Of a stretch of 64,000 bases of DNA, positions 11,328 through 20,504 are shown piece after piece. Below the pieces are notes generated by a model, which had not been told where the DNA came from, did not search any database, and saw only the letters and a program-made list of their open reading frames with translations. Numbering within the stretch: the stretch's first letter is position 1; each line of letters opens with the position of its first letter. The translations under genes and the position numbers were made by a program. The stretch covers positions 380,072 through 444,071 of the forward strand of contig SDOX01000018.1 of the NCBI GenBank assembly GCA_004565275.1, given 5' to 3'. The stretch is from Nannochloropsis salina CCMP1776 (lineage: Eukaryota > Sar > Eustigmatophyceae > Eustigmatales > Monodopsidaceae).

Positions 11328-12053
11328 ATGCAGCCACCGCCCTACGACGCTGCCATTCAACAACAGCCCTCAAAGCCTCCTCGCGGCAAATACGAGTCGT
11401 TGTCACCAACTCCACCTTCCATGAAACAAGAAATCAAACTAATCAACAATGCAGCAGAACGTCGCAAATACGAGGATCTAGCCGATCTCTTCTCCATCAT
11501 AAAGGCGACAGAACACCTGGAAATTGCCTTCGCCCGCGATGCAATAAGCGAGGACGATTACACTGCTGCTTGTAGTAAGCTCATATCACAGTTCAAATCA
11601 ACCGAGGCGGCTGTGCTGGCAGCCAAGACTGTGGCAGATGCCCGTGCATTCATGACAGAATATCACATGGATTGTCCGCGTGCCGTGGAGCGATTGCTGC
11701 GTTTAGGAGTGCCCTCCACCGTGTTAAACCCCTCCGTTGACGACGGACGCGGGGATGCCATCAAAGTGGCGGAGACCGTGCAGTATTTCATCACGGCCAT
11801 GGATGGCGTGCGTTTGGAGCAACGGGCCGTGGACGAGTTGCAGCCCATGCTCACGGACATCATGACAAGTCTGAGGCGGGTCCAAGGCCTTCCGGCGGAA
11901 TTTCTGGGTAGCAAGAAGCTGGAGGAGTGGCTCGTGACGTTGAACGCCATGCGGGCGATGGACGCGATCACAGAGGAGCAGGCGCGGCAATTGCTGTTCG
12001 ACCTCGACCAAGGTTACAGCAGCTTTCACGCCTGGCTGAAGTCCTTGGACTAG
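11328..12053 (+). CDS. VPS28: ESCRT-I subunit VPS28
   Basis: Single exon, 241 residues, a little longer than animal VPS28 because of a Pro/Gln-rich head of about 35 residues. The family core is visible: the N-terminal VPS28 region (IKLINNAAERRKYEDLADLF, then the EDDYTAACSKLISQFK block) and the C-terminal four-helix domain (YFITAMDGVRLEQRAVDELQ, then QLLFDLDQGYSSFHAWL). VPS28 binds TSG101/VPS23 and recruits ESCRT-II on endosomes for multivesicular-body sorting. The start ATG at 11328 follows a pyrimidine stretch and an AG, so a 5' UTR intron just upstream is possible. The frame is open back to 11169, but the added residues are not conserved in type. Confidence 0.94.
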   Translation: MQPPPYDAAIQQQPSKPPRGKYESLSPTPPSMKQEIKLINNAAERRKYEDLADLFSIIKATEHLEIAFARDAISEDDYTAACSKLISQFKSTEAAVLAAKTVADARAFMTEYHMDCPRAVERLLRLGVPSTVLNPSVDDGRGDAIKVAETVQYFITAMDGVRLEQRAVDELQPMLTDIMTSLRRVQGLPAEFLGSKKLEEWLVTLNAMRAMDAITEEQARQLLFDLDQGYSSFHAWLKSLD

Positions 12054-12530
12054 GAGAAAGAAATTCCATCCCTTGTACACATGCGGGCATGGCGCCCCCT
12101 CTCCCTGTCCGCAGTGCGGCGAGATGGGGGGAGCTGGCGGGCGTTCGACACAATCGCTGTTTCTTTGAGCGCGTCCGGTTCCAGTGGTTTCGAATGGGCG
12201 ATGTAGGCTCTGCCCGGACGCACACCGCAGCCTCGCTTCCATCTATCCCCAGGCCCTCTCTCCCGCACGCTCCGCCCCAATCCCCGCCATCCCTGTCCCC
12301 CTAATCGTCCTTACCCTTGAGCGCTCCCGCTGCCCACCCCCTCCAGCGCTCAACCCCCCCCCCCCCGCAGTCAGGCCCCCGCCTCTCTCTCCTGAGATGC
12401 CTCCCTCCACCTCTTCCTCTCCTGAGACCGTCCAAGGCACCGTACACGCCCAGCTCCTGGCTTTAGCCTCCTGTCCTCACGAAAATGTACACCCCTCCCT
12501 CCCTCACGCCAGACCATCGAGGCGGTCGCC
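12054..12530. other. Convergent 3' region
   Basis: About 480 C/T-rich bases between the stops of VPS28 (+) and the export-adaptor gene (-). Contains a run of C at about 12354-12366. No gene supported. Confidence 0.4.
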
Positions 12531-13448
12531 TCAAGCTTTCCGACGCACCATCACCTGCCGTGACTTCCCCCCCACGAAACCCCCTCCCGCAGTCTTCTTC
12601 TTCTTCTTCTTCCCGCCCGTCCCCCCTGCCCCCGCCTGCGCCACGGGCACCTGCTCGGGAAAGGTCAGACCGCGGCTCTGGGCAAACAGTCCCTGTCGAT
12701 TGTTCTGGGTCACGGAAATGCGGCCCATGCGCCGGGTTAACGCCCCTGCTCCCATCTGCCGCTCTCTTTGGGCAGCTTTCAGACTCACGCGCTGCCCTCC
12801 CCCGCGATTGCCTCCCTTTGCTTTCAGGGGAACCCGCAAGCTTGGAACGGAGGCGGCGGCCGCCGGTTTGGGTGTGTTGCTGATGGAAATTTTCAGCGTC
12901 GTACCCTGGGGCAGTTTGAAACCCTCGTGACTCAAGGCTTTATCTCCTGCGGCCCCCCCCGAGCCCCCGAAAATGAATCCCGCAGCCATCGCCTTGCCTG
13001 CTTGGCTTGCACCCGATTTCGGTGCCCCCCCGTTCCCCGCACTTTTTATGTTTGCCGCAGCTTTCTTTTTCTTGGCCTTCTTCTTGCCCGTCGCGGCGCT
13101 GGTGATGCCAGTCATGGGCGTTACTTGAATGCCTCGTGACTGATTGAATGCGGTGTTTCGCTTGCTCTGGGCTTGTACAGCGCTCTTTTTCGCCGCTTGT
13201 CCCGGTTTTCGCATTTGTCCTGCCTGTACCTGCTTCAGAGGTTTGCGCGCTCCGCTTTGTTTGGATGCTCTAGCACTATCTTTGCCTTGCTGTTGCTGCT
13301 GCTGTGCTTTGGCAGCAGCAGGGGGAACAGTAGGCTTCTTTTTCTTCTTCTTTTCCACGAGCTGCTGCTTTCGATCGAGTTTAATGAGATCATCGAGGCT
13401 CATCTCCACTTTCTCATCGGCGCTGACAGTTTGCTGCGGGGTCGCCAT
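12531..13448 (-). CDS. UAP56-binding-motif protein, mRNA-export-adaptor type
   Basis: Single exon, 305 residues, ATG at 13448. Residues 13-28 (EVEMSLDDLIKLDRKQQ region: V-E-M-S-L-D-D-L-I-K-L-D-R) match the UAP56-binding motif at the N-terminus of ALYREF, UIF and relatives, which contacts the helicase UAP56/DDX39 in the TREX complex. The rest is low complexity: poly-Lys, poly-Gln, Ala/Gly-rich and Arg-rich stretches, with no RNP1/RNP2 and so no RRM. This fits a disordered RNA-binding nuclear export adaptor of the UIF/CHTOP style rather than a true ALYREF. The motif is seen; TREX membership is inference. A (CTT)n run near the 3' end (about 12597-12614) encodes Lys residues. Confidence 0.72.
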   Translation of the reverse strand: MATPQQTVSADEKVEMSLDDLIKLDRKQQLVEKKKKKKPTVPPAAAKAQQQQQQGKDSARASKQSGARKPLKQVQAGQMRKPGQAAKKSAVQAQSKRNTAFNQSRGIQVTPMTGITSAATGKKKAKKKKAAANIKSAGNGGAPKSGASQAGKAMAAGFIFGGSGGAAGDKALSHEGFKLPQGTTLKISISNTPKPAAAASVPSLRVPLKAKGGNRGGGQRVSLKAAQRERQMGAGALTRRMGRISVTQNNRQGLFAQSRGLTFPEQVPVAQAGAGGTGGKKKKKKTAGGGFVGGKSRQVMVRRKA

Positions 13449-14423
13449 GGCCGTATGCGGATTCTTGATGTGGAAACAGAAAAAGGAAGACTAAGAGACT
13501 CGCCAATTCTCAAGGCGCTTTAAGCACGCGCCAAAATAATCAATACAACTCAAGTTGTGTTACGCATTCCAGAAATAGTGTGTCCTCATTACTTTCACGA
13601 TGGGAAAAGTTGTGCAGACATTTTTCAAAAATTGAGCGGCTCGAGTGTCCCTCCTTGTGTTGCCATGCTGGCCGAGGCCGTGAGGGGCCTGGAGTTGCAA
13701 TTCAATCATCTATTGAAACATATCCCGCAGCACATCACCTCTCATGGAAATGGTTCTCGAGAAAATAAAATTGTGCAGGACAACCGCTGCTTCGAGATCG
13801 AGGCATGGCCATAAGGACACGTTTTGAGGCGCCGACGGGCGCAAACTGACCCCGCAGCGTGTCCTCCGGGTATCCTGTAGCCACGAGCAAGATGCCGCGT
13901 GTTGCTGCAGAGCTACATGTATATTTAGAGACAATAAAGCTGTTTACCATGTTTGATACTCTCAAATAAAGCTCACATATCTTTCCTAGTGATTAATTGA
14001 GCAAATCTTTTTCACAGGATGGAATATACATTGTACTCAAACTCAAAACATATAAGTACTTACTAGCATGAAATGGATGACCTTTCTTTTGTTAGTAATT
14101 TTATTTAAAGATTGATCTTTTAGGAAAGATAATTCAGATATACGTAGGTATTTAACATGTTCAAATCGATGAAGATTAAATCTTTTTGGACACGCCGCCT
14201 CCAAAGGCTTTTATTCCGTACAGAATGGCATACCCAGTAGTGACCCGGACATGTCATGAGCTCAGATTCTCATCTTCGCGCATCTATTTGATAATTACGC
14301 ATTTCTAATGCCTGTGCCAAACAGGAGAGCTTGAGATGCTCCACTCGCTATACTTTCTTGAATCGAGTTTCATGCTTGAAAATCGAAAGTGTACGCTAGG
14401 AAAAAAAACTTGATTGAGAGTGC
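13449..14423. other. Intergenic, AT-rich in its second half
   Basis: About 975 bases between the start of the export-adaptor gene and the stop of the TBC gene, both minus strand. It should contain the promoter of the former and the 3' UTR of the latter. Bases 13920-14320 are clearly AT-rich. No coding or RNA signal recognised. Confidence 0.4.
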
Positions 14424-17400
14424 TCAGAGATTGTATTCCTTCTGTACGTCTGCGAGGACCTGGGCACCCTCTGCGATGGCACTGGCTCGTCGAAGAAGGA
14501 TAGTAGGCATGCAAGACAAGGTTGACCTCGGTCCCGCCTCACCACAGTGAGCCATGCCACACTTGCCCCCTTTTTCTTCACCAACCACTCCTCGTATCGC
14601 TATCCCTTTCTCGCCATCTTGCAGAGGGTCGCCGTCTTGCCGAGCCTGTCCTCCGTCTCGCCCTCCCTCCTCTTCTTCTTTCTCCCTTCGCGAGCCCCCA
14701 TCCGCCCGCGTGGTCGAGCATGCAAGCAACGCTGCCCGAGGATCTTGCACAAGGCGAAGAATGTCCTCCAGGTCCAAATCGCGGAGCTGACCTTCCAGCA
14801 TTTCGATCAATGAAACAGCCACTCCAAAGATCACGCTCCAACCCTCCACGAGGAAGACATCCCATACCCGCAACACAGCCTGCGGAGGCAGCGTGTCCAG
14901 ATTGGCGTAGAGCGTGACGAACCACTTGCTGCTGAACATAGCCACGTGCACTCCAGTCTCGACGAAATGCGCGTGAAGACCAGGGGTGCGGATGCGGAGC
15001 AGTCGATCAAAGACGGCGAAGCACGCTTTGAGGCGCGGCATGCCCTCCATCCAGACCTCTCTCATCCCACACTCCTCCGCTAGCCCTACCAAGAGCCAAA
15101 AGGCCGCCTCCTCGTCATTCTTCGTCACCATCAAGAGTAAAGCCACACACGTATTCATGCCTTGACAGTATTTCAACCGCGGGTGGTACATGGCGTAGGC
15201 CTGGAGAACCCGGCTGAGGCGGGGACGCTGACGCTCGGGGGTGCATGGCCCCTCCGAGGGCGTCGGGGACCGAGGACACAGGCTTTCGCGCGCGTCTCCG
15301 TCTGGTTCGACCACATAGGTCCTCTGCACATCCACAGCGATCTCGTTTATCCAGTTGGAGCGATACTGGCCGTAGGTGTCGGCTCGCGCCAGGGGCATGC
15401 GGGGGGGAGGGTGATGCGGCTCGCGGGGTTCAAGTCCTCGTGCTCCTCCTCCTCCCCCGCACCGCCCCGTCCCTGCCATTTCCCCCCCTTCGTCTCCTTT
15501 CCCTTCCCGCGAAAGGCCCGAAGAGGCCTGCTGAGGTTTCTGCTCGTCTCTCCGTTCGTTGGCAGACCCGCCGCCTGCTTCGTCCAAGACGCCTTCAGGG
15601 GAGCCGGACCCTGCCATCCTCCCTGCCTCCTGATATTGGCGGATCTGCTCCTGAGCGCGCGCAACCAATGACTGGTAAAGGCCTGGAACCGGACGGTGGG
15701 GCCCCGAAAGAGTCCGCCCTCCATGCGCCCCCGTGGTCGCCTCGTCTTTCAGGTCAAGCGTGTGGACCGGGCTGCTTCCAGCCCATGCATCGGGTGCCGA
15801 CTTCGATTTGCCATTAGAATCTGTTCCCCTTCGAAGAGGAAAATACGGACGCCATGGGATCGAGGGACTGTACAGAAGGTAGTGCCAAAATCGTGCCCGT
15901 ACCCCTTCAGGCACCCCCCCGCCTCGCACTGCCTGTCTCCACGCCTCGTGTCCTCGCGCGTCCCTCCTCAGCAACCTTTCCCACTCCTTACTCACGCATG
16001 AGGCCTCGGCCAGGCCCACCACGTCCAGGAACCGAATGCCTGCACCGAGCCAGGCAAGCCGGTCCGGGTGGCGCTTTGAGACGAAGGGCGGCGGGGGCAG
16101 TGGAGGCGTGGTGGTCGTATTCGAAGAAGGGCAGAGATGCGAGGGCGAGGAGAATGCCCCGGGCATGCCTGAGGAGGTTGTTAGGGGCGTCTCGCTTCCA
16201 GCCGCTAAGGGTGAGGTGGAGCAGATGGGCAGGAAGGAGGGAAAGAGGATGCTTCGCATTGTAGCTATTTCCTCTCGGTGCGTGAGGCTTTGGTATTTCT
16301 CCGCGTCTCTCTCAGGGCTCCACCCCAATGCCTGAGGCCGCGTCTCCTTGTCTCTGGCGAGTTGATGCCTCGCCCCGGGAGCCGTACCCCAACTGTCCTC
16401 GCTGCGGTCGCATTGGGAGGGTGGAGATCCCAGCGCTCTCCCTATCGGTCTAAAGGGGCTGTGGAAAGCCTTGAAGCTAGCGAGGGAGGCCAGATAGCCT
16501 CTGCGAGCGCCGGGGCTGCTGGCTGAAGGGATTAACGTCCCTTCAGCCACTCCCGACGAAGATGCCTTTCCCTCCGCCGGCTCCTCCTCCTTCCTCCTCC
16601 ACCCACACGTCGGAATTTTCGAAGCCGCTTCCAGAAGCGATGCCTGGAAGTCGTCTTCCAGGCGTGCCCACCCGTCCTTCGCCTCCTCTTGACCCGCTCC
16701 TTGCCCTTCCTCTTCCCGCTCACTCTGCGTTTTCTGCGGATCCTCCTCTCTTCTCCTGCCTTTCCCCCCTCCCGATCCTCCAATAACGCTTTCTTCGGCA
16801 GCACCTCCTTCTTCTCCCTTCATTCCTCCACTTCCTAACATTTTCCTCAACCTATTCAACGGATTATCGCCCCTGGATCCCCCCCCGGTCCTGTTGCCGT
16901 GGACTCCAGTCTCCCCCGCGGCCGTCACGAAAGCGTTTCCTGGTGCAGGTGCAACAGGTGTGGTCTGTACAGGCAAGAGAGATTGAGCGTCGGAAGACGC
17001 CGTGGAGGCAGTGCTACCGGTCACGACGGGCCTGGGCTGAGCCGACAGGAAGGACAGGCGACGCTCTCCGCCCCCGCCTGCCGCTGCCACGACGTTGGAT
17101 AGAGCTATCAGCTCCTCTTCCGCTACTCGCTGCTCGCAGATTGCGATGGCTTCGACACGGGCCACCAACCCCTCCAAGACCGCCGACGCTACATCCATCC
17201 CGGGGGCCTCTCCCAGACGCGGTGCTGGACCGACGAACCCCTCCACCCCCCTCCCCCACTGACTGATGTCAGTCGCAGCAGCGTGCATACTGCTGTGGGG
17301 ATCCTTTCTCTCCCCTCCTTTTTGTCTTGTGTCAAAAACCTCACGGGCAGCGCCACTGTCTCCTGTGCCCGTCCTCTCTAGCTTCCTCTCCGCCTTCGTC

Positions 17401-18230
17401 TCCTCCCTTTTTGATGCGGGTACTTCAGCTCGGAAACCCGCCGACGTACCCAGGGCGTTGTACATTTTTCCAAGAAGCCTCAGCTGGATGTTACTCAATT
17501 TGGCCAATAATTCGTGGTAGAGAGCCGCTCGACCGGCAAGCAGGGCCCGGAGATCGCCTTTGATCAGCTCGTGCCCCCTCAAACAATCCGCACGGAGCCT
17601 TGCCACACGGCTATCCTGGTCATTTTCAGGGCGCGACGATAACCCTGTTGTCCTTTCCTCAAAACTACTTGGATCGGCAACCCCATTGCTTGCCGTTGTA
17701 GTGCCTTTACAGATCGCCCGAGCGCGAGCCAAGGCCCGAAAGGCAATGTCATGTGCCCGCAAGAGGTCGAGGCGAGCTCTCAATTTCATCTCGATGCGCC
17801 TGTTCTCCTGGGCGATGCAGTCTTTCGTGGAAATAATGATCTTTCGCAAAGCAATTTCAAAATCGCTTATCGCATCACCGGCAATGATCGTGGTGGCGTT
17901 CATGTAATCGCATGCCTCAAAAGATAAGCCTCCTCCACTGGTCGCGCCCCAACCGCTCCCGAAGGCCTCGGAAATGGCACACAAAGACTGTGCAGCCGTT
18001 CGAAATCGATCAATACTTTCTTCAATTTTCTCATGAAGCTGCGTGATGGAGACCTCATATTGTCTGTTTTGCCTTACAAGCAAGTTAAACTCCTCATCGA
18101 TGTTCTGCAGCATGTAACCTGCGTCCAAATTCGAAGGAGCAAAAGATGACCCTTTTGTCAAAGCATCATTGGACAATTTATTCCCACTTCCTCCTTGTTT
18201 CCCCGCTGTGCGTTGAAACCCCAAGAACAT
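14424..18230 (-). CDS. RabGAP with N-terminal BAR-like, central F-box-like and C-terminal TBC domains
   Basis: Single exon, 1268 residues. Residues about 40-270 are long amphipathic helices of BAR type (FNLLVRQNRQYEVS, later LIKGDLRALLAGRAALYHELLAKL). About 270-700 is Gly/Ser/charge-rich linker. From D723 there is an F-box-like helical block (RLAWLGAGIRFLDVVGLAEASCVSKEW) running directly into the TBC start (WRQAVRGGGVPEGVRARFW). A roughly 170-residue low-complexity insert separates that first TBC helix from the catalytic part: arginine finger in NEIAVDVQRTY (R970) and glutamine finger in YCQGMN (Q1023). Both catalytic residues are present, so it should stimulate GTP hydrolysis on a Rab. BAR would place it on curved membrane; F-box function (SCF binding) is unproven and the motif may be structural only. 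It shares the upstream region with TDP2. Confidence 0.85.
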   Translation of the reverse strand: MFLGFQRTAGKQGGSGNKLSNDALTKGSSFAPSNLDAGYMLQNIDEEFNLLVRQNRQYEVSITQLHEKIEESIDRFRTAAQSLCAISEAFGSGWGATSGGGLSFEACDYMNATTIIAGDAISDFEIALRKIIISTKDCIAQENRRIEMKLRARLDLLRAHDIAFRALARARAICKGTTTASNGVADPSSFEERTTGLSSRPENDQDSRVARLRADCLRGHELIKGDLRALLAGRAALYHELLAKLSNIQLRLLGKMYNALGTSAGFRAEVPASKREETKAERKLERTGTGDSGAAREVFDTRQKGGERKDPHSSMHAAATDISQWGRGVEGFVGPAPRLGEAPGMDVASAVLEGLVARVEAIAICEQRVAEEELIALSNVVAAAGGGGERRLSFLSAQPRPVVTGSTASTASSDAQSLLPVQTTPVAPAPGNAFVTAAGETGVHGNRTGGGSRGDNPLNRLRKMLGSGGMKGEEGGAAEESVIGGSGGGKGRRREEDPQKTQSEREEEGQGAGQEEAKDGWARLEDDFQASLLEAASKIPTCGWRRKEEEPAEGKASSSGVAEGTLIPSASSPGARRGYLASLASFKAFHSPFRPIGRALGSPPSQCDRSEDSWGTAPGARHQLARDKETRPQALGWSPERDAEKYQSLTHREEIATMRSILFPSFLPICSTSPLAAGSETPLTTSSGMPGAFSSPSHLCPSSNTTTTPPLPPPPFVSKRHPDRLAWLGAGIRFLDVVGLAEASCVSKEWERLLRRDARGHEAWRQAVRGGGVPEGVRARFWHYLLYSPSIPWRPYFPLRRGTDSNGKSKSAPDAWAGSSPVHTLDLKDEATTGAHGGRTLSGPHRPVPGLYQSLVARAQEQIRQYQEAGRMAGSGSPEGVLDEAGGGSANERRDEQKPQQASSGLSREGKGDEGGEMAGTGRCGGGGGARGLEPREPHHPPPRMPLARADTYGQYRSNWINEIAVDVQRTYVVEPDGDARESLCPRSPTPSEGPCTPERQRPRLSRVLQAYAMYHPRLKYCQGMNTCVALLLMVTKNDEEAAFWLLVGLAEECGMREVWMEGMPRLKACFAVFDRLLRIRTPGLHAHFVETGVHVAMFSSKWFVTLYANLDTLPPQAVLRVWDVFLVEGWSVIFGVAVSLIEMLEGQLRDLDLEDILRLVQDPRAALLACSTTRADGGSRREKEEEEGGRDGGQARQDGDPLQDGEKGIAIRGVVGEEKGGKCGMAHCGEAGPRSTLSCMPTILLRRASAIAEGAQVLADVQKEYNL

Positions 18231-19092
18231 GGCCAGCTACCGTAAAAGATGAGGCAAACAAAGGGGTTGAAGTCCTTCGGGAGGGCAATGGGCCGCTAAC
18301 AAGGGTACAATGTTTTTGCCCTGATAAACCTTGGACCTGGAGCTTTGAAAGTACACAAATTAATTTGAGAAATGAAATTTATTTTTCCATATCATACATA
18401 AGAGCCGCGACATGTGTGAGAAGGTGTTCTTTGTGTGACAGGATTGATCGAAACCGGACAAGCGAAACGCTTGGCTCGCCTCACGTCATCTGTTCGCCGA
18501 CACTCCATCTGGGGTCAGGTAGTGGCGTTATGCATTGGAAAAAAACTTTTTGTATCCGCGGGGTTTTGAAAATGAGAAGATTTCTCTTCTGGCCGGGGCC
18601 GAACGCTAGTTGACCGTACAGTAATGCATTAAAAAACCTTGCCAGTTGTAGCAAGTGCATGGTCTCCATGTCGAAGCCCGATGCGTGTCGTTGCTTCGTT
18701 TTCGCAAGCTATTGTAACAATCGTCAGGGTGGACGGCACAAATGACGATGATAGCGTGTATGGACACCTGGACCAGCAAGCCTTCAAGGGTATGCTTGTG
18801 CAGGTTGGTTTCCTCAGTGAGCCTTCGGCAGAAAAATCGGCAACAAGAGATCGGCTCTGCATGGAAGAAAAGACATCTTTTTCCCATAGACTTGCCCCCC
18901 AGACACAGGAAAATAACCCCGAGCTGCTCTCAGTCCAACACATATTGTCCTTACTATAATTTTGATCTTCACAAGGGGTCGACCATTCAGCAGCTTTCCT
19001 CCTTATTTTTATTCCTCCTGGGTCTGAATCCCTTCCACACTGTCATCGCCAAGTGGCACCCTTCGCCCACAACATTTGTAAAACCGTTCTCT
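18231..19092. promoter_or_regulatory. Divergent intergenic region RabGAP/TDP2
   Basis: About 860 bases. The TDP2 frame stays open back to 18742 but the added 117 residues lack EEP-family similarity. The promoter and 5' UTR of both genes are expected here; no specific element recognised. Confidence 0.4.
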
Positions 19093-20172
19093 ATGAAACG
19101 ATACCTGACCACATATCCTGGCAAAACTGCTGGAGCGAGCAGTTCTCGAGATTCGCCCTCGCCTGGGAGGAAAAAGGCCCGGCCCACCTTGGCTGCAACC
19201 GATTTCCTGCATGTATGTTCCTACAATGTGGACGGGCTGGACAGCAACCTGCTCCTCCAGCGCGCAGGAGAGGTGTGTTCTATACTTCTTGAAGAAACAC
19301 CCGACCGACCTCTACCGGATGTGATCTTATTGCAGGAGGTGGTGGAGGCGAACCTCCCTGTTTTTGTCTCCCGCCTGACCGCAGCGGGCTACGAAGTCGC
19401 GCCCCCCCCGAGCGAAAGCCTTCCCCCCTATTTCACCCTTGCCTTTTTCAAAACGTGTCGCATTCACATCACCAGTGCAGTGCGGATGCCCTTTCCGGGC
19501 TCTCGTATGGGACGTGACTTGATCAAAGTTCAAGGAAGACTGAACGAACCGGGAGCCGGCACCCATGCCCCATCGCCCGCCTCTCAAAATCCCCCATCGG
19601 ATTCTGGTCCCCCCGCCCTTCCTGCCACCGTCGACCTGCTCTTCATGACCGCACACCTTGAGTCCTTGGGGGACCCCCTCAGCTCGGAGCAACGCAGTCA
19701 TCAACTTGGTCACGTCCTGGAGACGCTCCTGGCCTTCCCCGGGCCGGGCCTCTTCGCGGGAGACACCAACCTCCGGGAGAAAGAAGTCCGCGCCGAAGGC
19801 CGATACAAGCTGGTGGTCGACGCCTGGGTGGCCGACGGAAGTCCCAAGACGGCCAGTGCCACCTGGGACATGGCCGTGAATGACAACAAGAAGATGGAGA
19901 CGGCGGGATTCAAGCCCCGGATGCGGTTGGACCGCCTCCTGCTCAATGGGAAGTGGGGCGATCGCGTGGGAGGCCAAACATTGGAGGGTTCGAAGGGGAA
20001 AGGGGGGGCGCAAAGGGGGAAGGACGGGGAGGGGAGGGTCAAAGGGTGGCGGTTGCTCGGGAGGGAGCGCATGGCGGAGGGAGTCTTCCCCTCCGACCAT
20101 TTCGGGATCTCGTGTTGCGTGCGACTACCCCCCCAGGGCGGGGAGAGCGCGGAGGCAAGGAAAAGAAGTTGA
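19093..20172 (+). CDS. TDP2: Tyrosyl-DNA phosphodiesterase 2 (EEP family)
   Basis: Single exon, 359 residues from the ATG at 19093, very near the length of animal TDP2. All endonuclease/exonuclease/phosphatase signature motifs are visible in order: SYNVDGLD (N45), LLQEVV (E82), MTAHLES, AGDTNLR (D224, N226) and PSDHFGI (D335, H336). The Asn-Val-Asp-Gly-Leu and GDTNLR motifs separate TDP2 from APE1 and inositol phosphatases. It removes 5'-phosphotyrosyl adducts left by stalled topoisomerase II. No UBA-like domain is seen at the N-terminus. Residues about 150-170 and 295-320 carry Pro/Ser and Gly/Lys inserts. A longer start at 18742 is possible but unsupported. It converges on the LHC gene. Confidence 0.92.
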   Translation: MKRYLTTYPGKTAGASSSRDSPSPGRKKARPTLAATDFLHVCSYNVDGLDSNLLLQRAGEVCSILLEETPDRPLPDVILLQEVVEANLPVFVSRLTAAGYEVAPPPSESLPPYFTLAFFKTCRIHITSAVRMPFPGSRMGRDLIKVQGRLNEPGAGTHAPSPASQNPPSDSGPPALPATVDLLFMTAHLESLGDPLSSEQRSHQLGHVLETLLAFPGPGLFAGDTNLREKEVRAEGRYKLVVDAWVADGSPKTASATWDMAVNDNKKMETAGFKPRMRLDRLLLNGKWGDRVGGQTLEGSKGKGGAQRGKDGEGRVKGWRLLGRERMAEGVFPSDHFGISCCVRLPPQGGESAEARKRS

Positions 20173-20504
20173 GTAAGAGGGACAGGAAATCAAAAAACGT
20201 GAGTACCTTTTGGCTCGGGCGAGCTTATTGCGTGAATGCTTCTTTTCGATGCGGAGAATACAAAAGAACGCACTGATGGGTGATACTGGGGATGACACGG
20301 GCAGCAGGCAGGTGTAAACCGGCGAGGGAGGACAGGCCCTTCCTTTGTCTCCGCACGCGTCGCCCCGGGCCCGTCTCCATCCCCGACCACTGGAAGGGAA
20401 AGGAACGGAAGCCGGGTCCCGGTCACACCAATATAGACTAAGTCCTAAACTTGCGCCGCACCGTCCCCCTAGTCTCCGATGGGTTTCCTTCCCTGGGAAC
20501 CTGC
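20173..20504. other. Convergent 3' region TDP2/LHC
   Basis: About 330 bases between two stop codons. Nothing recognised beyond presumed 3' UTRs. Confidence 0.35.

Noticed and set aside
15430-15455. tRNA B-box-like GGTTCAAGTCC
   Set aside because: It lies inside the TBC coding frame, with no matching A box or cloverleaf stems.
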